From Diospyros lotus (taxonomy: Eukaryota; Streptophyta; Magnoliopsida; Ericales; Ebenaceae): 64,000 nt of DNA. Numbering within the stretch: the first letter of the stretch is position 1; every line of letters begins with the position of its first letter. The notes under the pieces are model-generated. The model searched no databases. It had not been told where the DNA came from and worked only from the letters and a program-made list of their open reading frames with translations. Location: the NCBI RefSeq assembly GCF_014633365.1, contig NC_068346.1, forward strand, positions 13,909,030 to 13,973,029, written 5' to 3'. The translations under genes were made by a program, and so were the position numbers. This document shows positions 49,523 to 62,041 of this stretch, piece by piece.

Positions 49523-51507
49523 TCGTTCTTCTGTTCCAGAGAAAGGAAAGGCAGAACAATCCAAATTTGACAAAAAGGTGAGGCTTTTGGAAGATGACTT
49601 TAAAGAGGGGGCAGAGCGAGAGAGAGAGAGAGAGAGAGAGAGAGGTGGCTTGCTTAGTGATGAAATTGAAATCTTCGCCACTTCAAGCAAAGAAAGGGAT
49701 ACGTACCTTCTCTCTATTATGTGTTATCCTTTGCCTTTGCCTTCATTTCTGTTAAAAACTGCAAGTTATGGCTACCATTGTTTGTTTCCAACACTGGATT
49801 TTGTATCAAAACCCTAATTTTCTGTGCTATAAACCAAAAAGGGTCGATTGACTCTATATTCTGTCTCAGATCACAAATTTACTCTAAAAGATCAAGAATT
49901 TTGTCATTCAGGAAAAAAAAATAAAGACATTTGAAAAAAAAAAAAAGTCAGTAGAAGAACAACAACAACATGGTAGGATTATTATTTTTGGATAGCCTGA
50001 TATTCTTATTTTTTTAACGCACCATTATAATTATAAAATTTTTACGTAAATGGTATAACTCATTAATATATGTTCAAAATATAATATGATTTATAGCTGT
50101 AGCTATAGAAATATTAGTATATTACTGCCTTAATGTTCTGTGAAATGTTTTGGACAAAAAACTTTCATATAAATATCATTTTCTTTAATTATCTGGTGGG
50201 TCTTCTTGGGCTTAAGGTTGGAATCAGGCCTGAGGACTACTCAGGCTAGTTGCTTGTGCTTAAAGCATTTGGGATATGAAAAAGGTAGAGAAATAAATGG
50301 CCCACGAGAGAATTTAAGGAGCCTTTGGAGTGTAGCTACTATATAATTGATTGAGGTTTTGTTTTCGAATCTCGTTGTTGGGTTTCGTAATTAATTTCTC
50401 TTGAAAAAATTTTGAGCCTGAACTACAGGGGTTTTTTTTTAAGCTGAGGGATTTTATCTTTTGGAACCTAAGATAAAAAAATAAATATTCCAAAGTTTGC
50501 CTTTTGTTAGGGTAAGAGGAAAATACATAAAAGTTATTTTACAACTCAAATTTGTGATATTTTTACTATAAAAGGGTAATTATACTAATGTTCGCCCTTG
50601 GAACGTCCTTTCTTGTAGAGGTTTTTGTAGCTCGGGCTCATAATTTTATATAAGAGAAATAAATTTGAATTTGATTAATGTCTACCTTTATAGATAAGAA
50701 GTAAAAAAATCTGACATGTATTTATATGGAGTTTTTATTTGAATTTAATTTATTCATAAATTATCTTGGTAGTTGCTTAATCATCAATCATGTTAATGAT
50801 TACTTTTGGTTTAACTTTTATTTATTTATTTATTGTCACAAACTATGAATCATTCAACCACATGTTTGGAGCAGGGGAATACTATTGACCTGCAGGGCTG
50901 GATAAACAAGTTGGGGTATTTATTAGCCATCCAAATTCCAGATTAATCTATTACTAAATGCCATATTTTGTGAGATTCTTTTTTGTTCTTTGTATTCTTT
51001 ACATATATTATTTAATTGAACCTAACTTAATCATATGAGTATGAGAGACAACAACAAATAAAAAATATAACAATTCTGTCCATAATGTTCAATTGCTTAA
51101 TCAACTTGCTGACTCTCGCTTCCAACGTGTACAACTCCAATAAACCATCTGATTTCTTTCAATACATATACACACATATATTAATATTTTATATGTTATT
51201 TAGAAGATTACATGTGAATGGAAGAGGAAAGACATCTCAACAAATACCCAACTTCCCAGATAAAAAGGTGTGGCCTTTCAATTATTTTCTCTCTCACCAA
51301 ACACCCACAAACCAAAAATTGTCATGCTCAAAAAGCCGGCCCAATCAGGAGAGAGGGAGTGAGAAAAAGTAACGAGAGAAAAGCAGCCCGCTTTTAGTCT
51401 TCATATTCTTCTCTGTAGTCTTGTGGTGGAGATTAGGTTTTCAAAGTAGCCAAGCTTTCCTTTTGTTGGATTCACAGATAGAGAGAGCAAGGTTTGGAGA
51501 CACAAAG
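49523..51507. other. Shared upstream region of the two divergent RING genes
   Basis: 1985 bases separate the two start codons. The left end has a (GA)n tract at 49,615-49,643, and the right end has GA-rich sequence at 51,345-51,490; both would lie in the leaders. The middle is AT-rich with no gene. No conserved promoter motif is clear by eye. Confidence 0.6.
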
Positions 51508-53380
51508 ATGGAGATGATGTATTACCAGTTTCCCAGATTTTCTTACCAGGATTCTCTGAAAATCCTGGAAGCTGATATCCAGCATGCCAATGCTCTGTGA
51601 GCTTTTCTCCCACTCTTCTTTCTTGTTTCTATTTCTGGATGTAATCTGTCTTTCTTTGACTTGCTATCTTTTCTCTGTATATATTTGTTTATTGTCAATT
51701 TTCATTTCCCCCCTTTCTGGGTTCCTGATCATCATCATCATCATCATCATCATCTTGATTAATCTGTTATGCAGGCTGAGTTTTTTTTTTTTCTTTTTTT
51801 TTCTACAGAATTTAAATTCAGGAACCTGTGACCCCCCAAAACTAGCTTATTCCATTTTATTGGTTATGTGTACTCCAAGAATTAATCTCCCATCCATTAT
51901 TAATATCAAGTTGCAACCCTTTTCTTTGGGTGAAAGTTTTCTACTTTTCAGTACTGCTCAGGATTATGATGAGTGGAAATTTGGAATCCTTGCAACTGCA
52001 TAGCTGGTGGAGTTTTGGGTTTTCATGAAAACTGTGCATTTTAACCCTAAGAGCTCGGAGGATTCACTAAATTTAGAACGATATGATGGTTTTCCCCCAT
52101 TTTTTCCCCTAAAGATAAGTTCATTATGTGGTGGATTAAAATCAAAACATGAACCTGGAAGGGAAGTATTGCTTCGTTTCAAAGCTTGAAATTATGGTTT
52201 AAAACTGAAAATCAATTGGGTGTTTCATAGAGAGACATGACTGGATGTAGTTAACCTCACATAATAGTATAATTGCTTGATATGCTATTGTTGTGAAATC
52301 TTATTTGGCAAGCTATGAGGTGATGGCTGGGTTGATTCATCTTTCTTTGGCTTCTGGGTGTGCAGGGCTGCTGCAATTCCAAAAGCCAAAGGCCGTGCAC
52401 GCCTTCAGATGAAATTGGTTTACAATCAGTTGGCACCACTCTTCTTGTTTTTGCTCCAGTGGATGGATTGTTCCTGCACTTGTCTGCTCCCAAGATATTT
52501 GAATCTTTTCCACATACTTGTTTACAAGGTTGGTTCCAACTGTCTGAACATTGAAATGAACGCTTCCTGTTCATCGTTTTAGAGTATGTTCTTCCCTGAA
52601 ATTGTCTGAGAAATTAAGAAAGATTGTTGAATGGATGTGGAAAGTGTCGCTTTCCATTTTGACACCACTCCTTGTTTTCAATTCATTGCATTTTGTTATT
52701 TGTAGGTGTACACGGATGGGAGACCAAACATTTCCGCACATGGAAGGAAAGCTACAATTAGGGACTTCTATGGTTTGTAGATGATCTCCTGGCTTCCTTT
52801 TAAGGGGAAAAAATATGATGGTTTATGCATTTACTGACTTGGTTTTCTCTTAAAACAATTGCAGCTATTATCTTGCCATCTCTTCGGCGGCTGCATGATG
52901 ATCTGATGGAGTTGGGCAATCCTAAAGATGAGAATCCCGGAATGAATGTCATTGGCAAGAAGAAACTGGAAGGCGGTGCTGGGTTTTCCAACATTGACTT
53001 GGAAAGAGAAGATGAATGTGGGATTTGCTTGGAGCATTGCACCAAAATGGTCTTGCCTAATTGCTGCCATGCAATGTGCATCAACTGTTACCGCGATTGG
53101 TAACTACATTTCCCCTGGTTCCTTGAGAAGTTTACGTATTTGTCACACTAAAACCTTTGCAATTTTCAGGAACACAAGGTCGGAGTCCTGCCCCTTTTGT
53201 CGTGGCAGCATAAAGCGAGTCAAATCGCGAGACTTATGGGTCCTTACATGCAGTGATGATGTAGTCGATGCTGAAACAGTTTGCAAGGAGGACTTGCTGA
53301 GTTTCTATCGCTATATCAGCAGCTTGCCAAAAGATTCCTCAGAGGCCTTATTTGTGATGCACTACGAATACCTACTTTAA
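51508..53380 (+). CDS. RING-HC E3 ubiquitin ligase, AIRP2-like (copy 2)
   Basis: Exons 51508-51596, 52366-52528, 52706-52772, 52865-53099 and 53170-53380 join to 254 aa. The protein starts MEMMYYQFPRFSYQDSLKIL and follows AIRP2 closely (QHANALAAAIPKAKGRARLQ, NLFHILVYK, GRKATIRDFY). The C3HC4 RING lies at about 158-195 (CGICLEHC...LPNCCHAMC...CPFC), and the tail ends EALFVMHYEYLL. It is expected to transfer ubiquitin from an E2 to target proteins, with a role in abscisic-acid signalling by analogy with Arabidopsis AIRP2. Exons 2 and 3 match the neighbour's exactly in length (163 and 67 bp). It looks the more conserved of the pair. Intron 1 has a (TCA)n tract at 51,730-51,755. Confidence 0.92.
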
Positions 53381-55199
53381 TCTTGATTAAAAAAGAAGAT
53401 TGGTGTACAGATAATGAAAAAGAAAAAGAAAGGCGACTTTCAAATGTAAATAGAGTCCGGTAAGAACTTTTCAACTGGATCATTACATGGAAACGGCCAC
53501 TTCCTTCTGTGTTACATATTGATGTAAATGTGGGGTACCTTTCTGATCAATACCAAAGTTCTCTTTTATGTGACTTGATGTTGTTTCCACTGTGTTCTTG
53601 CTGAAAATGCTTATTGCTTCTGGTTCAAAGGAAGTGTCTCTTTTATATAAATGTGGCTAGGGTTCTGTTAAACTACAATCGGCCCACAGAAGATAGTTGT
53701 GTGTCATTACCATGTCAGTTCATTCTTCTATGTTAGTGATCACGTGTGGTGGCAAAATATCACTGAGAATTAATGTAAGCTAACCTTAACCAATGGTGAA
53801 GAACCTCTGGATAGAATTCCCGCTTGGCTACCTGCAACCACAATAGAAATCTGCCCTGGGTTTGTATAGGGGGTGCTCTCTAATGCTTAAGTTAGTTAGG
53901 TAGATGCGTGGGAAGGGGGTGCTTTCTGATGCTTTAGTTCTGGAGATATGAGGGAGGAAGACGAAGACAATAACATAGCAATAAAGAGTGGTGATAGAGG
54001 GTGACCATTTATACCTGTTGAGACCCATTTCAAGTAGGAGTAAATTAAGGAGTCTGTCTATATTTACAAGGGAGCCTGGAGCCTGTCTGTGCCATGGTAG
54101 AGATGTTACCTGTACGTTGTGTTAATCTCAATAGGGAGACAAACACTGTATTTTGGGTCACGGCGGTTACTTGGCCGGCCAGGTTGTCTACGTGCCTATA
54201 CAAGTAAAGAGTGCCCTCCTTGTCCTTGCACGTGTCGGGACATTATAGGTTCAGGGATCTACACCATGTCAATGGGCGAACATCCTAGCTCTCTGTTTGA
54301 GCATGCTGGGTAAACCCATAAATCGGATTCCTCCAAGTGCTCTTTTTAGATCATGATTACATTACTGGTCACCTGCTGATTAGCTAATAGCTATACATAT
54401 GGAGCTGGAAGCTGGAAACAAGAAGAAGCCATTGATGTTTCAAGAAACCTCAATTTGAGAAGCAGCACCACCTCAAATGTTTCCCCCCTCAAGATTAAGC
54501 TATAGAAATCACAAGCATGAGTTTTGTACAAAACTATGTGCCTCACTCTCTCGTTTTCTCCTTTTTATTTGTGCAAAGCAAAGACATTGCAGAGAAGAGA
54601 ACAAAAGAAAAAAGGAAATATGGTAAGAGAGATGTGTTGCAGTTGTCACAATTCCTTTATCCCAAATCATCATCTATGATCTACCATATTCACAGATATT
54701 TTTCAATATAAAAATCTTTATCTTTACTTAATTTTATCTTATTATGCGTAATTCATAAAATAATAGGGAAAATGGAAAAATTCACACACAGGAAATTGCG
54801 TTTGTAACTTTAAAAATGTTTTAACTTTTTATATTATGATAATTGTGGTGAAACATGATATAGTCAACTAAGAATACAACAAAGTAGTTTATTTTAATTT
54901 TTTGAAAAATCATGCATTCACAATCTGAATGTTTTATGATGTTAATTAGTATGATGATATCACAACTGTTTATATTGGATATTTTTTTCAACAATTAAAG
55001 CATATGGTGTTTGGTCGCTATCTCAATTATTAAAAAATATTATTTTAAGTTTTTAGTGTAATTGAGAGTAGACGGAGTCGTTATTTACATTACCTAGAAT
55101 ATCATGCTAGCAAAACATATCAGATTAAATTTAATGAATAAATATGATATTTGATCATTCAATAATAAAAAATTTGATATTTCATTCTTGATATAAAAA
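53381..55199. other. Intergenic region, no gene seen
   Basis: It begins with the 3' UTR of the RING gene. No protein-like frame or RNA gene is recognisable. From about 54,700 the sequence turns AT-rich and includes a dispersed repeat unit near 54,960-55,150. Confidence 0.5.
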
Positions 55200-55442
55200 A
55201 AAAAACTTAAATTTTATTAAAAAAAACTTAAATTTTTATATAAAAAAACTAAAAATAATGAAAAAGGCCTAAATTTCATAAATGACCTAAATATATTTAA
55301 AAAAAGATAATTTCATAAAAAGACCTAAAAATATTCAAAAAAAGAATGAAATTTTTCATAAAAAATCTAAAAATATTCAAAAAGAATATGTGAATTTTAT
55401 AAAAAGACCTAAAAATATTAAAAAAAAAAAAACAAATTTCAT
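55200..55442 (+). repeat. A-rich minisatellite next to solo LTR copy E
   Basis: Units of about 45-50 bp built on cataaaaagacctaaaaatat and ttcaaaaaaagaa recur about five times, with loss of order at the left. Confidence 0.7.
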
Positions 55443-55447
55443 AGAAA

Positions 55448-56542
55448 TGTAGGTCTCTTAGAGTATGGTTACTCAAGAAGGGGTGAATTGAGTAATTAAA
55501 GTTTTTCGTAATTTTAATAAATATTATTATTTAATAATTTTATTGTAAAATATATATTTGATAAATATAATAAATAATGTTTGAGATTAATAATAAATGT
55601 AAGCTACAAAATATAGTAAGAATAAATAAAATGAAGTACGAGACAATTTATAGCAGTTCGGTGTCTCCACACATACTTACTTCACTCTCCCAAGGTCTGA
55701 TCACCATTGGGATTCCACTAAACTAATTTCACCAAGGTTTCCACACTAACTCACATTGAAAACTAGATACACACATAGATTACAACGGGTTCTAGGCAAC
55801 CACTACATTAAGATTTTTCACCCAAGTTTACCTTGGAAACTAAATTCACCTAAATTTTAAACGGTACTAGGAAACCTATACAACGCACAACATACAAATC
55901 TTTATCCACACTTGGACACAAATAGATAAGCATTTACGAACAAAATATATAAGGTAATAATATTTAAATAAATAATTTGTGACATCGATTTGAATGGAGA
56001 ATATTGAATTTGGTTTTGCGATATCTTTTTTCCCTATTGCCTTGTGGCATTTTGATAGATGTGCAAAGAAACTTTAAGAGCTTTGAAATGTTTGAAAATT
56101 AGCTTGAGAATTTTGGGAGCTTTTGAGTGTATTTGGACGTGTAATATGTGCAATAAATGATCTCTAAAACTAATTTAGAGCTATTTATAAATATTATGGA
56201 AAATGTTGTTTGTCACTGTTCACTAACAATTGAATTATTATTCAAACGGTCCGATTATTATAGCACATTGTAGAACACTGTAGTATACTATAACAACGAT
56301 AAAAGAAATTGACTTTCCAGTCCAGATTTTGAAAAAAGTATTTTTTAGACTTAGAAAAATACTTTTAATAAAAAATAACATTTTTGATAATACATACATT
56401 ATGTAACAAATATTTTATAAATTAATCTAAAATACTTGGGGACTATAATTTATATATTTTAAAATACTATTTTTGTTAATTATTAAAATATTATTAATCA
56501 TAAAAACTTAATTAAAAATTAAATGAACAAGTTGGCTCAACA
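55448..56542 (-). mobile_element. Solo LTR, Copia-like family 1, copy E
   Basis: 1095 bp with a perfect 5 bp duplication, agaaa, at 55443-55447 and 56543-56547. On the minus strand it starts TGTTGAGCCAACTTG, like copy C, and ends with the family signature (plus-strand ctcaagaaggggtgaattga). A minus-strand TATA box lies at 56181-56190. The U3 region is short and lacks the TCGA palindrome array of copies A-C, having instead a few cactgt/cattgt-type repeats (about 56,217-56,290). Confidence 0.88.
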
Positions 56543-56547
56543 AGAAA

Positions 56548-57307
56548 TACCTAATGAAAACTATGAGAACGCTAATTCAAATGAAAAATAACAAAAATAT
56601 CATTGAATTCATAAATCTTGTTTACAAATTGTCAATTGAGGTCTTAAACAAGAAGTGACAAAATAAACACAATCAATTTTTTTGGAATATTTTATGTATT
56701 TTTTAATGAAAATTTTAGGTTTTAAAATAAAATTTAAGTATTTTTATATTAAGTTTAGTATTTTTTTTAATGAGAGATTAAATGTCAAAATTTTTAATTG
56801 TTGAGAGACTAAATGTCAAATTTTTTAATTGTTAAAGGATCAAATGTTATATTTATGTATTAATTTTAATTTGATTTGTCTTACTAGCATGACATTCACT
56901 CGAGGAAATGGGTGCATTTATGCACATGTTAATATTTTATCACGGTAAGAATTTAAAATAATAATTTTTAATAATTAAGATATTAAATTTTAATATTTTA
57001 TATATTAAAAATTAAATATTATATTTTTTAATTATTAAAGGCCGTCTCACTTATTAAACTTTTTTATTTTTTGTTTTTTTTTTACTAAAGCACCTGACAA
57101 CCCCATGTCACAATTGGGCTGAACGAGCGCGACATTAATCTATTTATATTTATTTCAATAAGTTTTTTGTTTTATTAAGTGATCCTAACCTTACAGCAAC
57201 GATAATGTATATATATTTTTTTGGGTAGATTCTGTAATTTAAAAAAAAAAACATAAAAATAAAATTAAAAAAAGAGAAATTATATATATATATATAAAAT
57301 ATACTTA
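56548..57307. other. AT-rich sequence between two elements, no gene
   Basis: It contains direct repeats of agactaaatgtcaaa-type phrases at 56,775-56,850 and an AT-rich dispersed unit at 56,880-57,060. A (TA)n tract lies at about 57,280-57,296. No coding signal. Confidence 0.5.
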
Positions 57308-57315
57308 AACCTCTT

Positions 57316-58690
57316 AGGGAAATTCTATTTGCAACCATAAGTTTTGCTCTTCGCAACCACTACAGATAAAATATTAAATTTTACTATTTGCAGCTATATT
57401 TATTATTTTATCCAACAATTTATATACCAAATATACCTTCCAAACAACTATCCCTCAAAAAACACACTCCACGTGCATCCAAACTATTTTTCTTCGCATC
57501 AAACCCTGATCTTCTTCCTGTTCTCCTTTTCATGCATCAAACTCTGTTATTCTTCTTCTTCTTCAGACCACTCTTATAGACCACCGCCAACCTCTTGTCG
57601 TCGCCCACTTCGCTTGCCTCACCCACCCTCTTCGTTGGAGTTCCCTGGAATTGCAGAAAAAAACCCCTCCAGTCAGGGGTTCTCGAACCCCTTACCCCCT
57701 GAATCGTAGGATTTGGGGAAGCCCTCACCCTTCGAACAACGAGGTTCGAGGGTAAAGGGTTCCCCAAACCCGACGGTTCAAGAGCCTTTAACCCCCCGAA
57801 CAGCGAGATTCAGAGGGTATGAGGTTCCCTGAATCTCACCCTTCAGGGGTAAGAGGTTCCCTAACTTACATAATTTCGCACAGTGAAATTTGGATTAGAT
57901 TAGGTTGAGTTATTAGTATCAAAAATTAAAATTATATATATATTATAATTATATTTTATGAAAAAATAAAAATTTTATTATATATATACATACATATTAT
58001 ATTATATAAAATATGTATATATTCTTCTGAACCTCAGAGTTGAGGAGAATTGAATTTCTCCGAATCCATGAATTCGGGTTCCTTCAACCTCCCAAATTTT
58101 GGGATTTGGGGGATGCCCCGAATTCTAGGGTTTGGGGAACCCCAAATCGCCCGAACCCCTAGCATCCCCAAGCCTCGAATCCCAAGGTTTAGGGTATCTC
58201 CCAGGCCTCAAACCCCAGTGTTCGGGGCTTCAAGGCACCTTCAGGTATTTTTTATTTTTTAATTAATCTTATTTTTTTAATTCATCCGTCGTATATGTAA
58301 ATTATGTGATTTAATTTATTCGTGGTGTATGTAAATTATGTGAATTAACTAGTGATAGATGTTATAAATTATATTATTTTTAAATATAAATTATATAGAT
58401 ATATGCTATTTGATAATATTAAGAAATTATTTTAATTTTTAAAAATATTAATAATTTTTTATTATTTTATATTGATTTACTATAACTACTGCGATTTGAA
58501 TAATAGAGTAAAGTGACTGTGGCAATTGTAGATGAGAGAGTGGGTGCGCACGCTTAAAGAGTAATAGTGAATAGTTAATCGTCAACGATTTAAATAAAGG
58601 ATAAATATAAATTTTCATCTAAAAATATTTTAAAAATATTAAAAATGAGTCATGAAAAGCAAAGAATTATGGTTGCAAATAGAATTTGCC
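57316..58690. mobile_element. Non-autonomous hAT-like DNA transposon
   Basis: The left end gggaaattctatttgcaacc and the right end ggttgcaaatagaatttgcc form inverted repeats of about 25 bp. Flanking 8 bp sequences, aacctctt (57308-57315) and aacccctt (58691-58698), agree at 7 of 8, the duplication size of hAT elements. The interior has no transposase. It holds GC-rich degenerate repeats of cgaaccc/gggttcg-type motifs (57,660-57,860 and 58,030-58,240) separated by AT-rich sequence. It ends about 400 bases before the candidate start of the CAAX-protease-like gene. Confidence 0.65.
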
Positions 58691-59097
58691 AACCCCTTGC
58701 CACGGAAAGACTAATCTGACCCACAAACTCAAACTCAAATCCCATCCACATTTATCAGTGAATTCGTTAATTTCCAGAATTGCCACTGCTTGCCAACGTG
58801 GCGAGTTTCCAACCCGACGCCTACTCGTCCTCGTCGGATCATCCGATGCTACTGCCTAATAGTTGCATGCATTTTTTGGGTTTCCTCATTCTTCAGTTCA
58901 TCGTCAGTCTGGGTTTTTGATTCCTTCCAGTTCTTCTGGTTTTCAAGCGTCGCAGTAGCTCTCACAACTTTCACAATATTGTGACAAAAAGGTTTATCTT
59001 TGGCGATTCATTTCTTTAAATATCGGTGTTTTTTCTTTTCCGTATAATCCTTCTTCTCTGGCTACGAAAGCCAGGCAACAAAGGGCGTTCGTCTTTG

Positions 59098-59191
59098 ATG
59101 GGTTTGCTCACTGTGAACTCTCTATGGGCAATCAAACCAAGCAATCTATTATCTCTGACCTACCTCGCCTGCCGACCTTCTTCTTTCACAT
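59098..59191 (+). CDS. Candidate first coding exon of the CAAX-protease-like gene
   Basis: An ATG at 59098 opens MGLLTVNSLWAIKPSN, rich in Ser, Thr and hydrophobic residues like a chloroplast transit peptide, and ends at a good donor (cat|gtaagt). It leaves phase 1, while the next clear exon (59996) needs phase 0. Either a further small exon lies in 59,200-59,990 or this is not the true first exon. A stretch at about 59,550-59,630 could be that exon, but its phase does not fit simply. Confidence 0.35.
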
Positions 59192-59995
59192 GTAAGTTTC
59201 CTCACTCTTCTTTGAATTGCAGTCCCCCGTTTTTTTTGGTTTTCTTTTAATTTTCGGACAATTAATACTCGGCTTGAAATTAAGTGTCCATTTTGGCATG
59301 ACTGCACTGTCACTAGAATCACTTCTACAAAAGAAGGCTCTTATAAGCATCATTTTTAAGGATGAACAGTTTAGCGATTAGCCTAATCATTTTTAGCAAT
59401 AAAATTGCCCAGAATGGTATTGATAAAGGTGTTTATGTAGTTAATTTTATTTGGAAAGTGCAATGATTGCAATTAAAATGTTGATTGAGAATAGTTCTGT
59501 ATAGAAATAATTTTCTTTTCTGCTTCTGCTTTCCGTTACAAAACTTCTCTAAGTCTTCTTTCAATTTGGTGTCTCATAAAAGTTTTGCGGTTCTTTCCAT
59601 TAATGCCTCATCGCTATCTTGCATCGAATTGCTGCTTGTTTGTAAATTGGCTTGTTTTAGTCTAACTAGTCTTGAGTTGCTCAGTATGTACTTCTGCTTC
59701 CTGCAAGCTTGGAAACCCTCTTGCTTGTTCAGCATTGCTTAAGGTTTTTGCCTACATTTCGTAATTGTTGGTTTTAGGTTTGCTTCATGCTTTGACTATC
59801 CCAAAGTGGTCCCATTTGGTTAGGTGGGAGGTTTAGTAGCTCTTATAATTCTTCAAAGCTCAGATTTGCTCTTGCCAGAGTATACAGTGTAAGTTATCAA
59901 TTTGATAACCTTTCCACAAAAAAAACAGATCAATTCATAATGTTATAATTTTCTTCTTGTAAAATGATTTCTTTATGCTTCCTTGTGGATCTCAG

Positions 59996-60561
59996 ATAAG
60001 GGCTTTTGCAAAGCAGAAATCTAGTAAAAAATTGAGAAGACAAAATGAAGCACAGAAAGATTTAACTTCACAGCTGAATAGGGGTTCAAATGATGATTAT
60101 TCTGGGATGGAAGATAGGTCTTCCCCAGGAATTGATGATTTTCAAGACAGCAATAAGGAGTCATCATTTGAGAAATTTGATTCACGTAGTTCAATTTATA
60201 TTCCATCCAGGAGTGCTGTGCTTCAGGCATGCACTGTGACCTCCAGTCTGATAGCTGCTTTGGGTGTTGTAATCCGGCAGGTCTGTCTCAGTTTCTGTAT
60301 TGTGAGAAATTTTAAGCACGTGTCATGACAGGGTCAAAGCTTCTTTATTGTTTCAATTGTAAAACGATTTGTGTTTGTATACTGTCATGTATCAATGAAA
60401 ATATACTTTTATACATATACAATATTAGAATTTGTAGAAAGATTTTTTTACTTCATTATCAATGCATTTTAGAGTTGCATTTTTTGATTGGAATTTGCAG
60501 GTTTCTCATGTTGCATCAACAGAAGGATGGCCGATCCATGACTGCTCTACAGAAGTACCTT
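59996..60561 (+). CDS. CAAX-protease-like (CPBP/ABI family) protein, partial: two internal exons
   Basis: Exons 59996-60280 (95 codons) and 60501-60561 join in frame. They encode IRAFAKQKSSKKLRRQNE, an acidic Ser-rich stretch, then RSAVLQACTVTSSLIAALG and VSHVASTEGWPIHDCSTEVP. This matches, from memory, the region before the membrane domain in the plant plastid CAAX amino-terminal protease family (for example Arabidopsis At1g14270). The catalytic motifs of this integral membrane family lie further downstream and are not in the window. After the donor at 60562 (phase 1) the intron carries nested retroelements up to the window edge, so the gene may be intact with a huge intron or broken. Confidence 0.65.
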
Positions 60562-60942
60562 GTATATCTTTCTGACTGTTCTTTTTCCCTTCTTGTCTCA
60601 TGATGGTGAAGGAAAAGTATATAGTCTTTATTTTTAAAGTTGATTAGTTTTAGTCTTATTGCCTTCAGGTGAAAGCAAAACATTTTCAGTATGCATATAT
60701 AGGGCAATACCTTATAAATTTGAAGCCAGCAAACATTGCAGTTATTTTTGAAGTTGATTGGTCGTAGTTCTTATTGCGTTTGGGTAATAGGAAATCATTT
60801 TTGGTACATCCATTTGCATAGGGGCAACACCAACAAGAAATGCATAGGGAAATACCTTATAAATGCAAAATCTGCAAAATATGAAAGGGGCCATTACTAC
60901 TACTACAACAGCAGCAGCAGCAGCACAAACCTTAATCCATTC

Positions 60943-61257
60943 TGTTGGAGAAGATAGATAAAAGAAAAGGAAGATTGATTTAAAGCTATAGACAAGTGGA
61001 TAAGAAGATAAGATTGGTATGAGAAAAGATCAGAACAATTAAAACTAAGATGATAAAGGGAAGAAAGGATGAAGCAGATCTCAAAAACAGATTAGGGAAT
61101 CCAAGTTCAAATTCCTTCAAATTTGTAAAGTAGTATGTTCAAATTTGTTGTAATCTATTTCTGTAATTTATGAGAGTTTTTAGGATATTTTTGTATATAT
61201 AATTCACCATTCGGATCAATGGAAAGCAGAGAGGAACATTCATAGTTCTCCTATTCA
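60943..61257 (+). repeat. 5' LTR of a Copia element in the CAAX-gene intron
   Basis: 315 bp, tgttggag...ctattca, directly followed by a primer-binding site, tggtatcggaacc (61258-61270), which differs from the canonical TGGTATCAGAGCC at two positions. Confidence 0.7.
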
Positions 61258-61332
61258 TGGTATCGGAACCATGTTCTTGTGGCAGATGTTTCCTTCTTAC
61301 CTGCTGAATGTAGAATTCCTTAAGTCCACAAC

Positions 61333-61457
61333 ATGGCTGAAACTCAATCACCCAGTGAGACGTCTACTACCATCCCTCTTCCAACAAAGAATACACAAGT
61401 TCCAGTCATTCCAACAGCTCTCGACAGTCACTCCTGTTATGACCCTGGGGATAGAAT
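61333..61457 (+). pseudogene. Copia Gag N terminus, cut by a Gypsy insertion
   Basis: An ATG at 61333 opens MAETQSPSETSTTIPLPTKN, in the place of a Copia gag behind its primer-binding site. The frame ends at 61457 because another LTR (61458) is inserted there. The rest of the element would lie beyond the window. Confidence 0.55.
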
Positions 61458-61759
61458 TGTAATAAGGGAAACTATTGTAACTGTGGTAACAAGCTAGTGG
61501 TTAGATAGTTAGAACAACCTTTACCAACCTTGGCTGGTAGTTAGCCTTAATTGAAAGAAGTGCCTTTAAAGAAGGTTGTTGTAGAAGGAGAAGACATCAT
61601 TGAGAATAATCAGAATTCGTTTTCTCTCTCATTCGTCCAATTCTTCTCTATCTCTCTCGTTCTCTTCTCTTTCCGTCTCTCATTCTCTTTCTTCCTAAGA
61701 TTTCCATCTTTCTTTTAGAATTCTGTCAATTGCTTAGCTCTTAATTGAAGGGCTTGACA
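61458..61759 (+). repeat. 5' LTR of a Gypsy-type element inserted in the Copia gag
   Basis: 302 bp, tgtaataaggg...gcttgaca, followed at 61762 by the primer-binding site tggtataagagcc. It is CT-rich in its R/U5 part (61,620-61,700). Confidence 0.7.
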
Positions 61760-62041
61760 AGTGGTATAAGAGCCGGTGATATTCGGCGGATTCCGAGCGC
61801 AGTTGAAGGCGATGGTTGACGGGTGTAATTGAAGGCGGAGAATTTCAGCAAAAATTGATCGGAATTGGGTTGTGCAATTGAAGGTGGTGGCTGATTGTCA
61901 ATCGGGAGGGGGTCGCGCAATTGAAGTCAGAAGTGGCGAGCAGAAGCTAGTACGACACGATCAAGAACCAAGAAAATTTGAGATTGTGAATTCTGACCAT
62001 TGACGTTTTGCACAGTTAGTCGGTGACGGACAAGGCGAATC

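Noticed and set aside
52257..53084. Minus-strand frames opposite the second RING gene
   Set aside because: They are shadows of exons 2 and 4 of the AIRP2-like gene and would need to ignore its clear splice structure.
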